Shown: positions 18,232 through 27,605, counted from the stretch's first letter. The stretch: 64,000 nt of DNA from JACCXG01 sp963836735 (GCA_963836735.1 CAWIKP010000022.1:124001-188000); one strand, 5' to 3'. Numbers and translations are program-made. The notes: generated by a model from the letters alone, not told the origin.

Positions 18232-18475
18232 CCACGTCGAACTGCCGACCGCGATTCACGCCCCGAGTCTGCTGATTGAGCTCGACGCCGATACGGCCGA
18301 GATGTATAACGTTGGCCTGAGCCTCGAGGGCTTCGGTCCGTACGTGGCAACCGACGAGCTGATCGAATGCGTGGATCCGCGGACCCGCCGAATGGCGGCG
18401 GAACTCGGGTGCGCGGCCCTCCGGTTGAAGCCGTGTGTTGCCGGGCCGGTCTCGCTTCGGTGGTCCCGCAAGTAG
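18224..18475 (+). CDS. Shortened receiver-like protein lacking the phosphoacceptor
   Basis: An 83-residue protein whose ends match a two-component receiver. The N-terminal LLIELDADTAEMYNVGLSLE resembles the first strand and helix of acidobacterial receivers (the VDDDxDTREMY type). The C-terminal AAELGCAALRLKPCVAG resembles the last strand with its conserved KP. The middle third, which normally holds the phosphorylated aspartate (DLRMPG) and the Thr/Ser strand, is absent, and the acidic pair is reduced to ELD. It is either a decayed receiver with an internal deletion or a phosphorylation-independent mini-receiver. It sits just before the small winged-helix gene. Confidence 0.5.
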   Translation: MFRHVELPTAIHAPSLLIELDADTAEMYNVGLSLEGFGPYVATDELIECVDPRTRRMAAELGCAALRLKPCVAGPVSLRWSRK

Positions 18476-18502
18476 AAGGACCATTCTCTGGACGGGGCGC
18501 GT

Positions 18503-18817
18503 ATGACCTCACCTCAACGAAACAAATCGACCGAGCGGCGGAAGCAGGCCCGTGGCGGAGTCACCGAGCCCAGCCGGCCGCAGCTCGTCACCATGGTCAT
18601 TGGCACGTTCCGCGAGATGCCGGGACTGTCCCTTCACTTGAATCAGGCGGCGCGGCTGTTCGGCGTCCGCGCCGAGACCTGCCGGATTCTGCTCGACGAC
18701 CTGGTGGCGCAAGGCCGCCTCCGCCGCGCCCACGACGGGCAGTACCTGGGCAACGATTCGGTCCGCCCTCTGGCGGCGCCCAGGCCGACGGCCGCCTATC
18801 CGGGGCAGAGACACTGA
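18503..18817 (+). CDS. Small winged-helix DNA-binding-like protein
   Basis: A 104-residue protein. After a basic N-terminus (MTSPQRNKSTERRKQARGG), residues about 30-85 form a predicted helix-turn-helix/winged-helix unit: FREMPGLSLHLNQAARLFGV, then TCRILLDDLVAQGRLRRAHD and the wing GQYLGND. Such short proteins are common in Acidobacteria and are presumed transcription factors; no target is evident. It follows the shortened receiver gene by about 27 bases and may be co-transcribed. Palindrome R3 begins at its stop. Confidence 0.6.
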   Translation: MTSPQRNKSTERRKQARGGVTEPSRPQLVTMVIGTFREMPGLSLHLNQAARLFGVRAETCRILLDDLVAQGRLRRAHDGQYLGNDSVRPLAAPRPTAAYPGQRH

Positions 18818-18984
18818 CAACTCCCAACCTCCAACTCCCAACTCCCAACGCCAACTTCCAACTCCCAAGGAGCGTCGGTCGAACAATAGGGTGAAGGGCA
18901 GCCAATGTGGCTGGTTGCCCCGCTTTTCACCTCGTTGTTCCACTCGATTCCGTTGGGAGTTGGGAGTTGGGCGTTGGGAGTTGA
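18817..18984. repeat. Long tandem-arm palindrome, copy R3
   Basis: Arms of CAACTCCCAACCTCCAACTC and TTGGGAGTTGGGAGTTGGGC flank an inner stem, GTCGAACAATAGGGTGAAGGGC against GCTTTTCACCTCGTTGTTCC. The inner stem matches those of R5 and R9. It lies between two genes on the same strand, just upstream of an ADOP permease. Confidence 0.85.
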
Positions 18985-19005
18985 CAGGGAGTAACATCTC
19001 ACCCC

Positions 19006-21465
19006 ATGTCTTTCCTGCAGGATCTCCGGTACGCCATCCGAATGATGCGCCGAACTCCTGCGTCGACCTTCGTGATCGTCGCTTCGCTCGCGATCGGCAT
19101 CGGCGCCAACACCGCGATCTTCAGCGTCGTCAATGCACTGCTCCTGAAGCCGCTGCCGTATCCGGATCCCGATCGACTCGCGGTGCTGTGGCTGCGGTCG
19201 CCGGGGATCAACATTCCCGAGGACTGGCCGTCGCCGGGGCAGTACATCGACATTCAGAACGAGAACCGATCGTTCCAGGAGATGTCGATCTCGCAGGGCC
19301 GCACCGGCACGCTGCTCGGGCGGGATCAGCCGGAGCGCGTCGAGGCGCTGCGCACCTCGTCCAGCCTCTTCCACCTGCTCGGCGCGAAGCCGCTGCACGG
19401 ACGATTGCTCCTGCCCGAAGACGACGTGCCGGGCAAGGCCCAGGTGGTGATCCTGAGCCATGGTTTCTGGCAGCGGGTGTTCGGCGGCGATCCCGGCGTG
19501 GTCGGGACCAGCATCACGGTGAATGGCGTCGCGGTGGGCAACGGACCCGACAAGAACCAGTTCACCGTCGCCGGCGTCCTCGGGCCGGACTTCCTGCTGA
19601 ACGCCGAGATCATGCCGACGGTCGCGAGCATTCCGGCAGATGGACATGTTCCTGCCGCTGCCGCTCGGCGCCGATGCAGTGACCCGGCGCGGTGACGAGA
19701 ACTACAACCTGATGGGCGCGCCTGAAGGACGGGGTCACGATGGAGCAGGCGGATGCGGACGTCGCCGCCATCGCCGCACGCATCCGCGAGAAGGACAAGC
19801 GGGATCGCACCTTCACGATCGACGTCGTTCCGCTGCTCGATCAGGTCGTCGGCAACGTCCGGCGTGCGGTGCTGGTGCTGCTCGGATCGGTGACGCTGGT
19901 GCTGCTGATCGCCTGCGCGAACGTCGCCAACCTGCTGCTGACGCGCGCGACCGCGCGTCAGAAAGAGGTCGCCATCCGCACCGCGCTCGGCGCGGGCTGG
20001 CAGCGGCTGGTGCGCCAGCTGCTGACCGAAAGCGTGCTCCTCGCGATCCTCGGCGGCGCCGCCGGGCTGCTCATCGCCAGGGCGGCGTTGTTCGTCGTCC
20101 ACACGGTGAATCCGGGCAACATCCCGCGGCTCGAGGTGATTACCCTCGACGGTCCGGTGCTGCTGTTCACGTTCGCGGTGTCGATCCTGACCGGCATCAT
20201 CTTCGGGCTGGCGCCGGCCTGGCGCGCGGCGCGGCCCGACCTCAATACGGCGCTGAAGGCGGGCGGCAGGAACACGCAGGGAGAGGGCGGTTTCGGCAGC
20301 GCGCGCTGGCGGCTGCGCAGCCTGCTGGTCGTCGCGGAACTGGCGCTGTCGCTGATGCTGCTGGTCGGCGCGGGGCTGCTGGTCCGCAGCTTCGTGCGAA
20401 TCCAGCAGGTCACGCCCGGCTTCAACCCGGAGAACGTGATCTCCCTGCGGCTCGGCGCGAGCGGCCGGCAGTTCCCGAACCCGGAGTCCAGGCTGGAATA
20501 CTTCCGTCAGTTCGGCGATCGCATCGCGGCCGTGCCGGGGGTCAAGGTGCGCGGTGCGGTGTCGGCGCTGCCGTTCACGTCATCGGTCGGCTGGGGCTCC
20601 ATCAACGTCGAAGGCTGGACGCCGCAGCCGGGGCAGGAGCTGCAGGTCGATCAGCGCGGGGCGACGCCGGACTACTTCCGGACGATGGAGATCCCGCTGC
20701 GCCAGGGGCGGATGTTCACGAGCTTCGACGGTCTGCCGAACGCCGAGCGCGTCTGCATCATCGACGAGAAGTTCGCGCAGCGCTTCTGGCCTGGGCAGTC
20801 GGCCATCGGCAAGCACCTCTGGAACGATCCGAAGCAGCCGATGACGATCGTCGGCGTCGTCGGCACGGTCAAGCAGTACGGCCTCGACGTCGACGGCCGG
20901 ATCGTCGTCTATCGTCCGAGCACGGGCTGCTCGGCTATCAGGTGGCGCGCACGTCCGGCGACCCGGCTGCGCTGTCGGGCGCCATCGTCCGGGCCATCCA
21001 CGAGATCGATCCGACGATACCGGTCTACGACATCAGACGATGTCGGACCGCATGGGCGACTCGCTGGCGCGCCAGCGGTTCTCGACGATCATGCTGGGCG
21101 CGTTCGCCGTGTTCGCGCTGATCCTCGCGGTCGTCGGCGTCTACGGCGTGATGTCGCACCTGGTCAGCCAGGGCACGCACGACATCGGCGTCCGCATGGC
21201 GCTCGGCGCCCAGCGCAGCCGCATCGTCGGAATGATCCTGCGACAGGGCGCGGAGCTCACGGCGGCCGGGGTGGTTATCGGGCTGATCTGCGCCGCTGCC
21301 CTGACCCGGGTGATGGCCACGCTGCTCTTCGGCATCGGCGCGCACGACCTGATGACGTTTCTGACGGTGCCCTTGGTCCTCGGTGGGATCGCGTTGCTCG
21401 CCACGTACATCCCCGCATTGCGCGCGACCAGGGTGGATCCGGTGGTCGCGCTCAGGGAGGAGTGA
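19006..21465 (+). CDS. ADOP-type ABC permease, frame interrupted
   Basis: A MacB/FtsX-like permease of about 815 residues. It opens with MSFLQDLRYAIRMMRRTPAS and a membrane anchor, has two FtsX cores (RATARQKEVAIRTALGAG and VSQGTHDIGVRMALGAQRS), and ends ATRVDPVVALREE. The frame changes four times: near 19640 and near 19710 (one extra base each), near 20930, and near 21040 (one base short). Joining the frames restores family sequence across every junction, for example NLMARLKDG and YDIRTMSDRM. That favours sequence errors over decay. No ATPase partner is adjacent. Palindrome R4 follows at once. Confidence 0.8.
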
Positions 21466-21470
21466 CCAGT

Positions 21471-21573
21471 CAAATCCCAAGTTCCAAGCTCCAAATCCCA
21501 ACCACTCCAAATCCCAACCACGCCCAACTCCAAGACTCCCCTTGGGATTTGGAGCTTGGAGCTTGGGATTTGA
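21471..21573. repeat. Long tandem-arm palindrome, copy R4 (short, CAAATCCCAA units)
   Basis: Arms of CAAATCCCAAGTTCCAAGCT and AGCTTGGAGCTTGGGATTTG, without an inner stem. It shares the unit variant CAAATCCCAAGCTCC with R8. It lies between convergent genes. Confidence 0.8.
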
Positions 21574-21578
21574 GTTTG

Positions 21579-24428
21579 TCACTTCACAATAACCGAGATC
21601 CCCGCCGCCAGGTCTTTCTGCTCCTCCGGATTCGTCGTCTTCGCCAGCCGTTCTGCCAGGACTTTGAGAGCCCCCTGCGTCTTCAGTCCTGCAACCCGCT
21701 GCACCATGAAGGAGAACGTGCGCGGCAGCTTCGATTCGGACGCGAGCGCGAGGGCGCGCTGGGGATCCAGCTCTCCGAGCGGCTCGGCGGCCCACCACGC
21801 CATCAGCGGCTCGTTCTGATCGCTGCGATCCTCGGCTCGTGAGAGCAGGCCTGCCACGGCGTCCCAGCGCTTCTCTGCTGGCACACGCTGGAGGGCGCTG
21901 GCGATGTACAGGCGCACGAGGGCCGAGCTGTCCGATCTGGCCATCGACGCGAACCTGCCGATCGCGGCATCCGACGGGATTCCGGTCTTCAGCCAGCAGC
22001 TGCGCCGCCCAGCTCCGCACGTACTCGCAGTCGTGGGAGAGCAGGCCGATGAGATCCGCTTCGCGTCAAACCGCCGGTGACGTGGAGCGCCCACAGCGCG
22101 CGGAGCTTGCGGGTGACATCCGGATTGGTCTGGAGGATGGTCTTGAGCCTGGCGTGCACCTGCGGATCGGGTCCGCGTTCCTGCAGGATGCGCCGTGCGT
22201 GCCGAACGTACCAGTCGTTGCGATGCAACTGGAGCTCGACCAGCCGTAAAGACGACTCCTTGCGGAGATCGACCTTCACGAACCGATCGTTCACGTGGCT
22301 GATCTTGAAGATCCGGCCGAGCGTCTTGTCGTGGACGTCGGGATTGCTGCTGTGGCACTGGTTCTTGTCGTACCAGTCGATCACGTGCACTGAGCCATCC
22401 GGCCCATACCGGAAGTTCAGCATCTGGCTCCAGGTGTCGTTGGCGTTCAGGAAGTCCCTGCCATGGGTGGCCGCGTAGCCCGATCCCTTCCGCTCGAGGA
22501 CGTCCACGTTGGCGCGATGCCCGTGGATGTTGTTCATGAAGATCGCGCTGCGGTACTCGGCCGGCCAGGTGTCGCCGCCGAGATAGATCATCGCGCCGGC
22601 GTGCGCGTGCCCGCCGCCCGCCGCGTCCGACCGGCTGTTGCCGGCGTGCGGCCCCTTGTTGCCGACCCAGTGCACGTGGTCCGCGATCGTCTTGATGTCG
22701 TCGAGGATGTACGGATTGAAGTGCCTGCCGGCCTGCCGCTTGTACCGCGCGCCGGGGATCACGTGGTAGAGGTGCGGGATCACGCAGGCGGTGGTGAACG
22801 CGTGGCCGTAGTCGTTGAAGTCGAGGCCCCACGGGTTGCTCGTGCCTTCGGCGAAGACCTCGAAGGTCTTCTTCGTCGGGTGATACCGCCAGATCGCCGC
22901 GTTGAGCCGCTGGCGTTCTGAATCCGGCGCTCCCGGCTTGCCGACGTTCGAGTGGGTGAACACGCCGTGGCGTGCCATAGAGCCAGCCGTCCGGTCCCCA
23001 CGAGAAGGTGTTGAGCGTCTCGTGGGTGTCCTGGTAGCCCCAGCCGTCGAGCAGGACCTGCGGCGGGCCGGCCGGCACGTCGGTGCCGTCCTTGATCGGG
23101 ATGAAGAGCAGGTTGGGCGCTGCGCCGACGAACACGCCGCCGAAGCCGACCTCGATGCCGCTCACGAGGTTCAGGCCTTCGATGAAGACCTTGCGGCTGT
23201 CGAGCGTGCCGTCGCCGTCGGTGTCCTCGAAGATCAGGATGCGGTCCTTGCCTTCGCCCTCCGGCGCGCGCACCGGGTAGGTGTGCGCCTCGGCGACCCA
23301 GAGACGGCCCGCGGTCGTCGATCGGTGAACGCGATCGGCCGCACGACGTCGGGCTCGGCCGCCGCCAGCTTCACGGTGAAGCCCTTCGGCAGCGTCATCG
23401 CCTTCGCCGCTTCGGCTCCCGAGAGGCCGGCGTGGACGATCGGATCCATCGGCGGCATCAGGGTCATGTCGGCCGCCGTGATCTCGTTGGGAAAGTACGG
23501 CTTGGCCTCGTGAAAGCGGAAGCGATCGAAATTGATGTGCGCCCAGGGGTTTTCCTTCAGATAGGTCGCCGTCGACGCGCCGCTCTCCTCGTCGACGACC
23601 CGGATGAAGACGTTCTTGCCCGCGTAGGGACGCAGATCGACGACCGCCGGACGCAGCCGCGCCGAGTCGGTCCCGCTGATCGTGTAGATGACCTTCTTGT
23701 CGTCCGCCAGCACGATCTCGACCCGCGTGCTCTTGAAGGCGCCGCCCGACACGAGGAAGCTCGCGAACGGCTGCGTCACCTCGAACGGCGCGGACTCGAG
23801 CGTGCCTTTGCGCGCGCTGCCTTTCACGCCGCTGCTGATCCAGTAGGTGCCCGACTGGCCGCGCACGGCGCTGCTCCGGTCGGCGCCGCCTTCGGGCAGG
23901 CCGTCGCCCTTGACGAGATCGAACGCGTCGCCGGTCGCGGTCCAGTTCTCGAGCGTCCCCGACTCGAAGTCGAGGTTCAGCGGCCGGCCATTCGCCTCCG
24001 GCGTCGTCCCTTCCGACGACGGCCGTGAGTCGGAGACCTCGAGCCGTCCTTCCATGCCGGCCACCCGGTGGCCCGGTAGCGAGCAGAAGTAGGTGTCGGA
24101 CGCCGTGGCCTTGAACGTGATGTTCGCGGTCGCGCCCTTGTCGAGGATCTGGGTGCTCCTGACGTCGCCTTTCTCGAGCGCGATGTCGTGCACCATCAGC
24201 TCGCCGTTCACGATCGTGATCCGCACCGTCTCGCCGGTCTTGGCCCACAGCGTCGGGTTGCGGATGCCGTCGATCTCGCCGCCGATGCCGCGGTAGCCGA
24301 GCATCGATCGACTCGAGCCGGTACTCGCGATCGGGAGGATCGTTCGGCCGTGCGGCCGTCGAGGACTGGCCGGCAATGTCGCCGCGAGCGTAAAGGAGCA
24401 GCAGCGCTGCCAAGACGGATCGTTTCAT
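21579..24428 (-). CDS. Cupredoxin plus PVC-type dehydrogenase propeller with HEAT repeats, frame interrupted
   Basis: An exported protein of about 945 residues after joining frames. The signal peptide is MKRSVLAALLLLYARG. A cupredoxin-like domain follows, with a probable type-1 copper site (H in VHDIALEKGD, then C, H and M in FCSLPGHRVAGM). Next comes a beta-sandwich domain (LDFESGTLENWTATG, SGTYWISSG). The core is a 'PVC-type membrane-bound dehydrogenase' beta-propeller (DRILIFEDTDGDGTLD, GTSNPWGLDFNDYG, YGPDGSVHVIDWYDKNQC). The C-terminus has HEAT-like helices (LVRLYIASALQRVPAEKRW). The usual C-terminal cytochrome CxxCH is not present. The frame changes near 24305, 23325, 22985 and twice around 21990-22060. 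The bound copper could replace the haem as electron acceptor; this is inference. Confidence 0.7.
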   Translation of the reverse strand: MKRSVLAALLLLYARGDIAGQSSTAARPNDPPDREYRLESIDARLPRHRRRDRRHPQPDAVGQDRRDGADHDRERRADGARHRARERRRQEHPDPRQGRDREHHVQGHGVRHLLLLATGPPGGRHGRTARGLRLTAVVGRDDAGGEWPAAEPRLRVGDARELDRDRRRVRSRQGRRPARRRRRPEQRRARPVGHLLDQQRRERQRAQRHARVRAVRGDAAVRELPRVGRRLQEHAGRDRAGGRQEGHLHDQRDRLGAAASGGRRSASLRGQERLHPGRRRGERRVDGDLSEGKPLGAHQFRSLPLSRGQAVLSQRDHGGRHDPDAADGSDRPRRPLGSRSGEGDDAAEGLHREAGGGRARRRAADRVHRSTTAGRLWVAEAHTYPVRAPEGEGKDRILIFEDTDGDGTLDSRKVFIEGLNLVSGIEVGFGGVFVGAAPNLLFIPIKDGTDVPAGPPQVLLDGWGYQDTHETLNTFSWGPDGWLYGTPRRVHPLERRQAGSAGFRTPAAQRGDLAVSPDEEDLRGLRRRHEQPVGPRLQRLRPRVHHRLRDPAPLPRDPRRAVQAAGRQALQSVHPRRHQDDRGPRALGRQQGAARRQQPVGRGGRRARARRRDDLSRRRHLAGRVPQRDLHEQHPRASRQRGRPRAEGIGLRGHPWQGLPERQRHLEPDAELPVWAGWLSARDRLVRQEPVPQQQSRRPRQDARPDLQDQPRERSVREGRSPQGVVFTAGRAPVASQRLVRSARTAHPAGTRTRSAGARQAQDHPPDQSGCHPQAPRAVGAPRHRRFDAKRISSACSPTTASTCGAGRRSCWLKTGIPSDAAIGRFASMARSDSSALVRLYIASALQRVPAEKRWDAVAGLLSRAEDRSDQNEPLMAWWAAEPLGELDPQRALALASESKLPRTFSFMVQRVAGLKTQGALKVLAERLAKTTNPEEQKDLAAGISVIVK

Positions 24429-24480
24429 ATGCCACCGTAGATGGACGTAACGCGCCGGATTATATGTCCGAGCGCTAATC

Positions 24481-24502
24481 GGTCGGGTCTAAAGACCCGA
24501 CC
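24481..24502. terminator. GGTCGGGTC hairpin after the HAD gene
   Basis: GGTCGGGTC pairs with GACCCGACC across TAAA. It lies directly after the HAD hydrolase stop and upstream of the dehydrogenase gene. A half copy is at 5457. There is no T-run, so a terminator role is only possible. Confidence 0.4.
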
Positions 24503-25219
24503 CTACATCGGCCTGCCGGAAGACTCCTCGATGAGATCCAGGGCGCCGGGAAGATCGTCGGCGCGCCGCTCGAATGTGCCGATGGCGGCGCTCCTCACCA
24601 GCACCGCGTTGTTGCCCATTGCGCAGACCGGCGCGCAGTCGGCGCTCGCGTTGTCGCCGATCATCCAGATCGGGCGATCCGTTCCCGTCCTGCGAAGTGC
24701 CTCCTCGAACAGAAGAGGATGCGGCTTTTCGTAACCGACGACTCCTGAGCAGACCATCGACTCGAAGAGCGGGGTCAGCCCGAGATCGCTGACGAGCGAC
24801 TCGAGTTCTGGCACATGATTGGACACGATCAGGTTGCGCCAGCCGCTTGCCGCCGCCCGCCTCAGCGCCGGCACCACGTCGTCGAACACGACATAGCGGC
24901 CGGCGTTCAGGATGTCGTCGCGAAGTTCAGCGAACGCTGTCGCTGTCGCCACCGCTGGAAGGCCGAGTGTCCCGAAGATCTCGACATACCGGCGAGAAAC
25001 CGCCTCCCACCACAGGGCCGGGGATGACAGCTCCGGGTGCGCGTGGTCGATCCGATGCCACGGCATGCCCTGCGACACCTGCGCGTCCATCACCTCCCGC
25101 GTCACCGCGTGACCGGGTGAATGGCGATCGAGCAGCCGTATCGCGACTTCCGACCACATCATCGGCCGGCTGACGAGGGTCCCGTCGAAGTCCCACCAGA
25201 GAATTCCGCGCGATGGCAT
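24503..25219 (-). CDS. HAD-superfamily hydrolase
   Basis: A 238-residue cytoplasmic phosphohydrolase-type protein. Motif I is WWDFDGTL (D10 nucleophile, D12 acid/base), motif II is NLIVSNH, the lysine of motif III is in GYEKPHP, and motif IV is MIGDNASADC. A helical cap (about 20-110) places it in the C1-cap group with phosphoglycolate-phosphatase-like enzymes. The substrate cannot be read from the sequence. ATG 25219 is the right start; upstream codons run through the palindromic repeats. The gene diverges from the DUF1080 gene at 25398. Confidence 0.85.
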   Translation of the reverse strand: MPSRGILWWDFDGTLVSRPMMWSEVAIRLLDRHSPGHAVTREVMDAQVSQGMPWHRIDHAHPELSSPALWWEAVSRRYVEIFGTLGLPAVATATAFAELRDDILNAGRYVVFDDVVPALRRAAASGWRNLIVSNHVPELESLVSDLGLTPLFESMVCSGVVGYEKPHPLLFEEALRRTGTDRPIWMIGDNASADCAPVCAMGNNAVLVRSAAIGTFERRADDLPGALDLIEESSGRPM

Positions 25220-25244
25220 TTGCTGGTCGTCATCATACGTGGAC

Positions 25245-25333
25245 CTCCGCCTGAAGGCGGAAGCCACCAGACTCACGAGCCTGCCGGCCGTAGCGCGAAG
25301 CGCAAGGCAGGTGGCTCCGGCTTTAGCCGGAAA
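25245..25333. repeat. Composite element with a mini-palindrome at each end
   Basis: The left mini-palindrome TCCGCCTGAAGGCGGA is followed by AGCCACC. The right end, GGTGGCTCCGG + CTTTAGCCGG, mirrors it. The middle contains GCCGTAGCGCGAAGCGC. The same architecture recurs at 48681-48778. GAACCCGC units (25334-25370) adjoin. It lies between divergent genes. Confidence 0.7.
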
Positions 25334-25397
25334 TTCGCGAACCCGCGGACCCGCGAACCCGCGAACTGCGGTATGGTTCCTCAAACCAGGAGGCCCG

Positions 25398-26123
25398 ATG
25401 ACCCTGCGACACTTTGCGCTTCATCTGACGTTGCTTGCTGCCGCCGTGCCGGCGCTGGCCCTTGGCGGGCAGCCGCCGGTCGAACAGGGTTTTACCTCGC
25501 TGTTCAACGGCAAGGACCTGACCGGCTGGATCTACGGAAAGCGCGCCAACGGCGCGGAGAACAAGTCCGGAAAGGGCTACCAGGTCGAGAACGGGGCGAT
25601 CTTCTCGACGAAAGAGGACGGCGGCAACCTTTATACCGAGAAAGAGTACTCGGACTTCGTGCTGCGGTTCGACGTCAAGCTGACCGAGAACGCCAACAAC
25701 GGCATCGGCATCCGCGCGCCGCTGGTGGGTGATGCGGCGTATGCCGGCATCGAGATTCAGGTCCTCGACGACGGCGGTTCGCAGTACACCGGCCTGAAGC
25801 CGTTTCAGTACCACGGCTCCATCTACGGGATGGTCGCGCCCAAGCGCGGTTCTCAGAAGCCGGTTGGCGAATGGAATGCCGAGGAGATCACCGCCGACGG
25901 CCGCCACCTCACCGTGAGGCTGAACGGCACGGCCATCGTCGACGCCAACCTCGACGACATCAAGGACGAGGAGATGCTGAAGACGCACCGCGACCTCAGC
26001 AAGCCTGAGGGCTCGCGTGGCATCGCCAATACCAGGGGGCACATCGGCTTCCTCGGGCATGGCGCACGCGTCGAATTCCGCAACATCCGCATCAGGGAGC
26101 TGACCGGCGGCGCGAAAAAATAG
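25398..26123 (+). CDS. DUF1080 family protein, copy 2
   Basis: A 241-residue secreted protein. The signal peptide MTLRHFALHLTLLAAAVPALALG is preceded by CCAGGAGG four bases before the ATG, which fixes the start. The DUF1080 fold is shown by FTSLFNGKDLTGWIYG, GYQVENGAIFSTKED, FVLRFDVKLTENANNGIGIR, YAGIEIQVLDDGG and VEFRNIRIREL. It differs from copies 1 and 4 in lacking the NSGI-YRS tract (here NNGIGIRAP), so it may prefer another 3-keto-glycoside or be a carbohydrate-binding relative. It stands alone; the Tat-exported hydrolase follows after 115 bases without a terminator. Confidence 0.88.
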   Translation: MTLRHFALHLTLLAAAVPALALGGQPPVEQGFTSLFNGKDLTGWIYGKRANGAENKSGKGYQVENGAIFSTKEDGGNLYTEKEYSDFVLRFDVKLTENANNGIGIRAPLVGDAAYAGIEIQVLDDGGSQYTGLKPFQYHGSIYGMVAPKRGSQKPVGEWNAEEITADGRHLTVRLNGTAIVDANLDDIKDEEMLKTHRDLSKPEGSRGIANTRGHIGFLGHGARVEFRNIRIRELTGGAKK

Positions 26124-26238
26124 CGTCCGAGTGTCCGATCTGGCCGGCAACGGACACCGCCCTTCGTCACCAGCGCACAGTCGGCGTGGGTCGTCACGGG
26201 TTGCAAACACTCGGCGGGGATTCGCCGTCTAACGCACC

Positions 26239-27435
26239 ATGCCGATGTCCCGTCGTCAGTTCGCGGCAGCAGTCATCGCGCAGATCCCGGTGGCGTTCGC
26301 GACCAAGCTGATCGGTGCCGCCGAGGAGATCAAGCGGCCCGACGATCGATTCCTCCGCACCAGGCTGAACGCGCTGCTCGACGTCACCGCGGTGCCCGGG
26401 TTTGCCGTGGGCGTAGTGCGTGACGGCAAACCCGCGTGGGAGAGATACCAGGGCGTGATGGAGGCGGGGACGAAGCGTCAGATCGGCGGCGACACCCTCT
26501 TCCCAGCGGCGTCACTCGGCAAGCCGGTGTTTGCCTATGCAGCGTTGCGACTGGTTGAACAGGGGAAGCTCGATCTCGATCGACCGCTGAAGTCGTACGT
26601 CCCCGATCACGCGCCGGCAGACCCCCGCGCCGAGAAGATCACCGCGCGCCACGTGCTCACGCATTCGTCGGGCCTGCGCAACTGGCGCAACGCGCTCGAC
26701 CAGCCGCTGGTCCCGGAGTTCGATCCGGGCTCGCGCTTCCAGTATTCGGGCGAGGGGTTCTACTACCTGCAGCGGGCGATCGAGAAGATCGCCGGCTGTG
26801 CGATTCAGCCGTTCATGGAAGACGCGCTGTTCCAGCGCTTCGGGATGGCCTCGTCCACCTACGCGTGGCGGCCGGACACGGAAGAGCGGCTCGTCTGCGG
26901 CCACACTCGCGGTGTGGTCGCGCGCGGCCAGCGCGACTTCACGGCGCGGCTGCTCGCGTACGCGGGCCGGCAGCAGAAGCCGCTGTCCGCTTTCACCCAC
27001 GACGACCTCGTCGCCGCCATGCAGGCGCTTCAGCCGTCGCCTCCGCCGCTGCCCAATTACATCCCCACCAACGTTGCCGGCAGCCTGGTCACGACCATGC
27101 ACGACTACTGCGCGTTCCTCTCACGCATCGTCGGGCCGGCTGGTGGGCCAGGGGAACTGAGCGCGGTCACGCGCGAACAGATGCTGTCTCCGCAGATCCG
27201 CCTGAATCACGCCCTCGCCTGGGGGCTCGGATGGGGAATCGAGACGATGAGCGGCCGGGAGTACATCTGGCATTGGGGCGATAACGGCACGATCAAGAAC
27301 TTCGTGCTGGCACACCCGCCCTCGCGATCGGCGGTCGTCGTCTTCACCAACGCCGCGCAGGGGATGCGGCTGGCGGAGGGGATCGTGAACGAGGCGTCCG
27401 GCTCGGACCACCTGGCGTTCGACTGGATTGGGTAG
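26239..27435 (+). CDS. Tat-exported serine hydrolase of the class C beta-lactamase/esterase family
   Basis: A 398-residue protein of the AmpC/EstB/PBP4*-like 'beta-lactamase' family. A Tat-type signal (SRRQFAAAVIAQ) opens it. The nucleophile S92 lies in AASLGKPV (S-x-x-K95). The Y-S-G triad replaces the usual Y-x-N (FQYSGEGFYYL), and HWGDNG is the KTG-equivalent motif. These features fit an esterase or peptidase better than a true cephalosporinase. It follows the DUF1080 gene on the same strand. Palindrome R5 follows. Confidence 0.85.
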   Translation: MPMSRRQFAAAVIAQIPVAFATKLIGAAEEIKRPDDRFLRTRLNALLDVTAVPGFAVGVVRDGKPAWERYQGVMEAGTKRQIGGDTLFPAASLGKPVFAYAALRLVEQGKLDLDRPLKSYVPDHAPADPRAEKITARHVLTHSSGLRNWRNALDQPLVPEFDPGSRFQYSGEGFYYLQRAIEKIAGCAIQPFMEDALFQRFGMASSTYAWRPDTEERLVCGHTRGVVARGQRDFTARLLAYAGRQQKPLSAFTHDDLVAAMQALQPSPPPLPNYIPTNVAGSLVTTMHDYCAFLSRIVGPAGGPGELSAVTREQMLSPQIRLNHALAWGLGWGIETMSGREYIWHWGDNGTIKNFVLAHPPSRSAVVVFTNAAQGMRLAEGIVNEASGSDHLAFDWIG

Positions 27436-27436
27436 G

Positions 27437-27582
27437 TCAACTCCCAACTCCCAACGCCCAACTCCCAAGGGAAGCGTTCGAACAACGAGGTAAAAGACGG
27501 GCCAGCAAGCTTGTTGGGCGGCTTACACCTCGTTGTTCGAACGGTTTCCCTTGGGAGTTGGGCGTTGGGCGTTGGGAGTTGA
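27437..27582. repeat. Long tandem-arm palindrome, copy R5
   Basis: Arms of CAACTCCCAACTCCCAACGC and GCGTTGGGCGTTGGGAGTTG flank the most regular inner stem: GTTCGAACAACGAGGT pairs with ACCTCGTTGTTCGAAC around a short loop. The whole element could fold as one long hairpin. It lies between convergent genes. Confidence 0.88.
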
Positions 27583-27605
27583 CGACGCTCATCTCGCTAC
27601 GATCC

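Noticed and set aside
27437..27582. CRISPR array
   Set aside because: The units are 7-9 bases, contiguous and mirrored, with no spacers and no cas genes.
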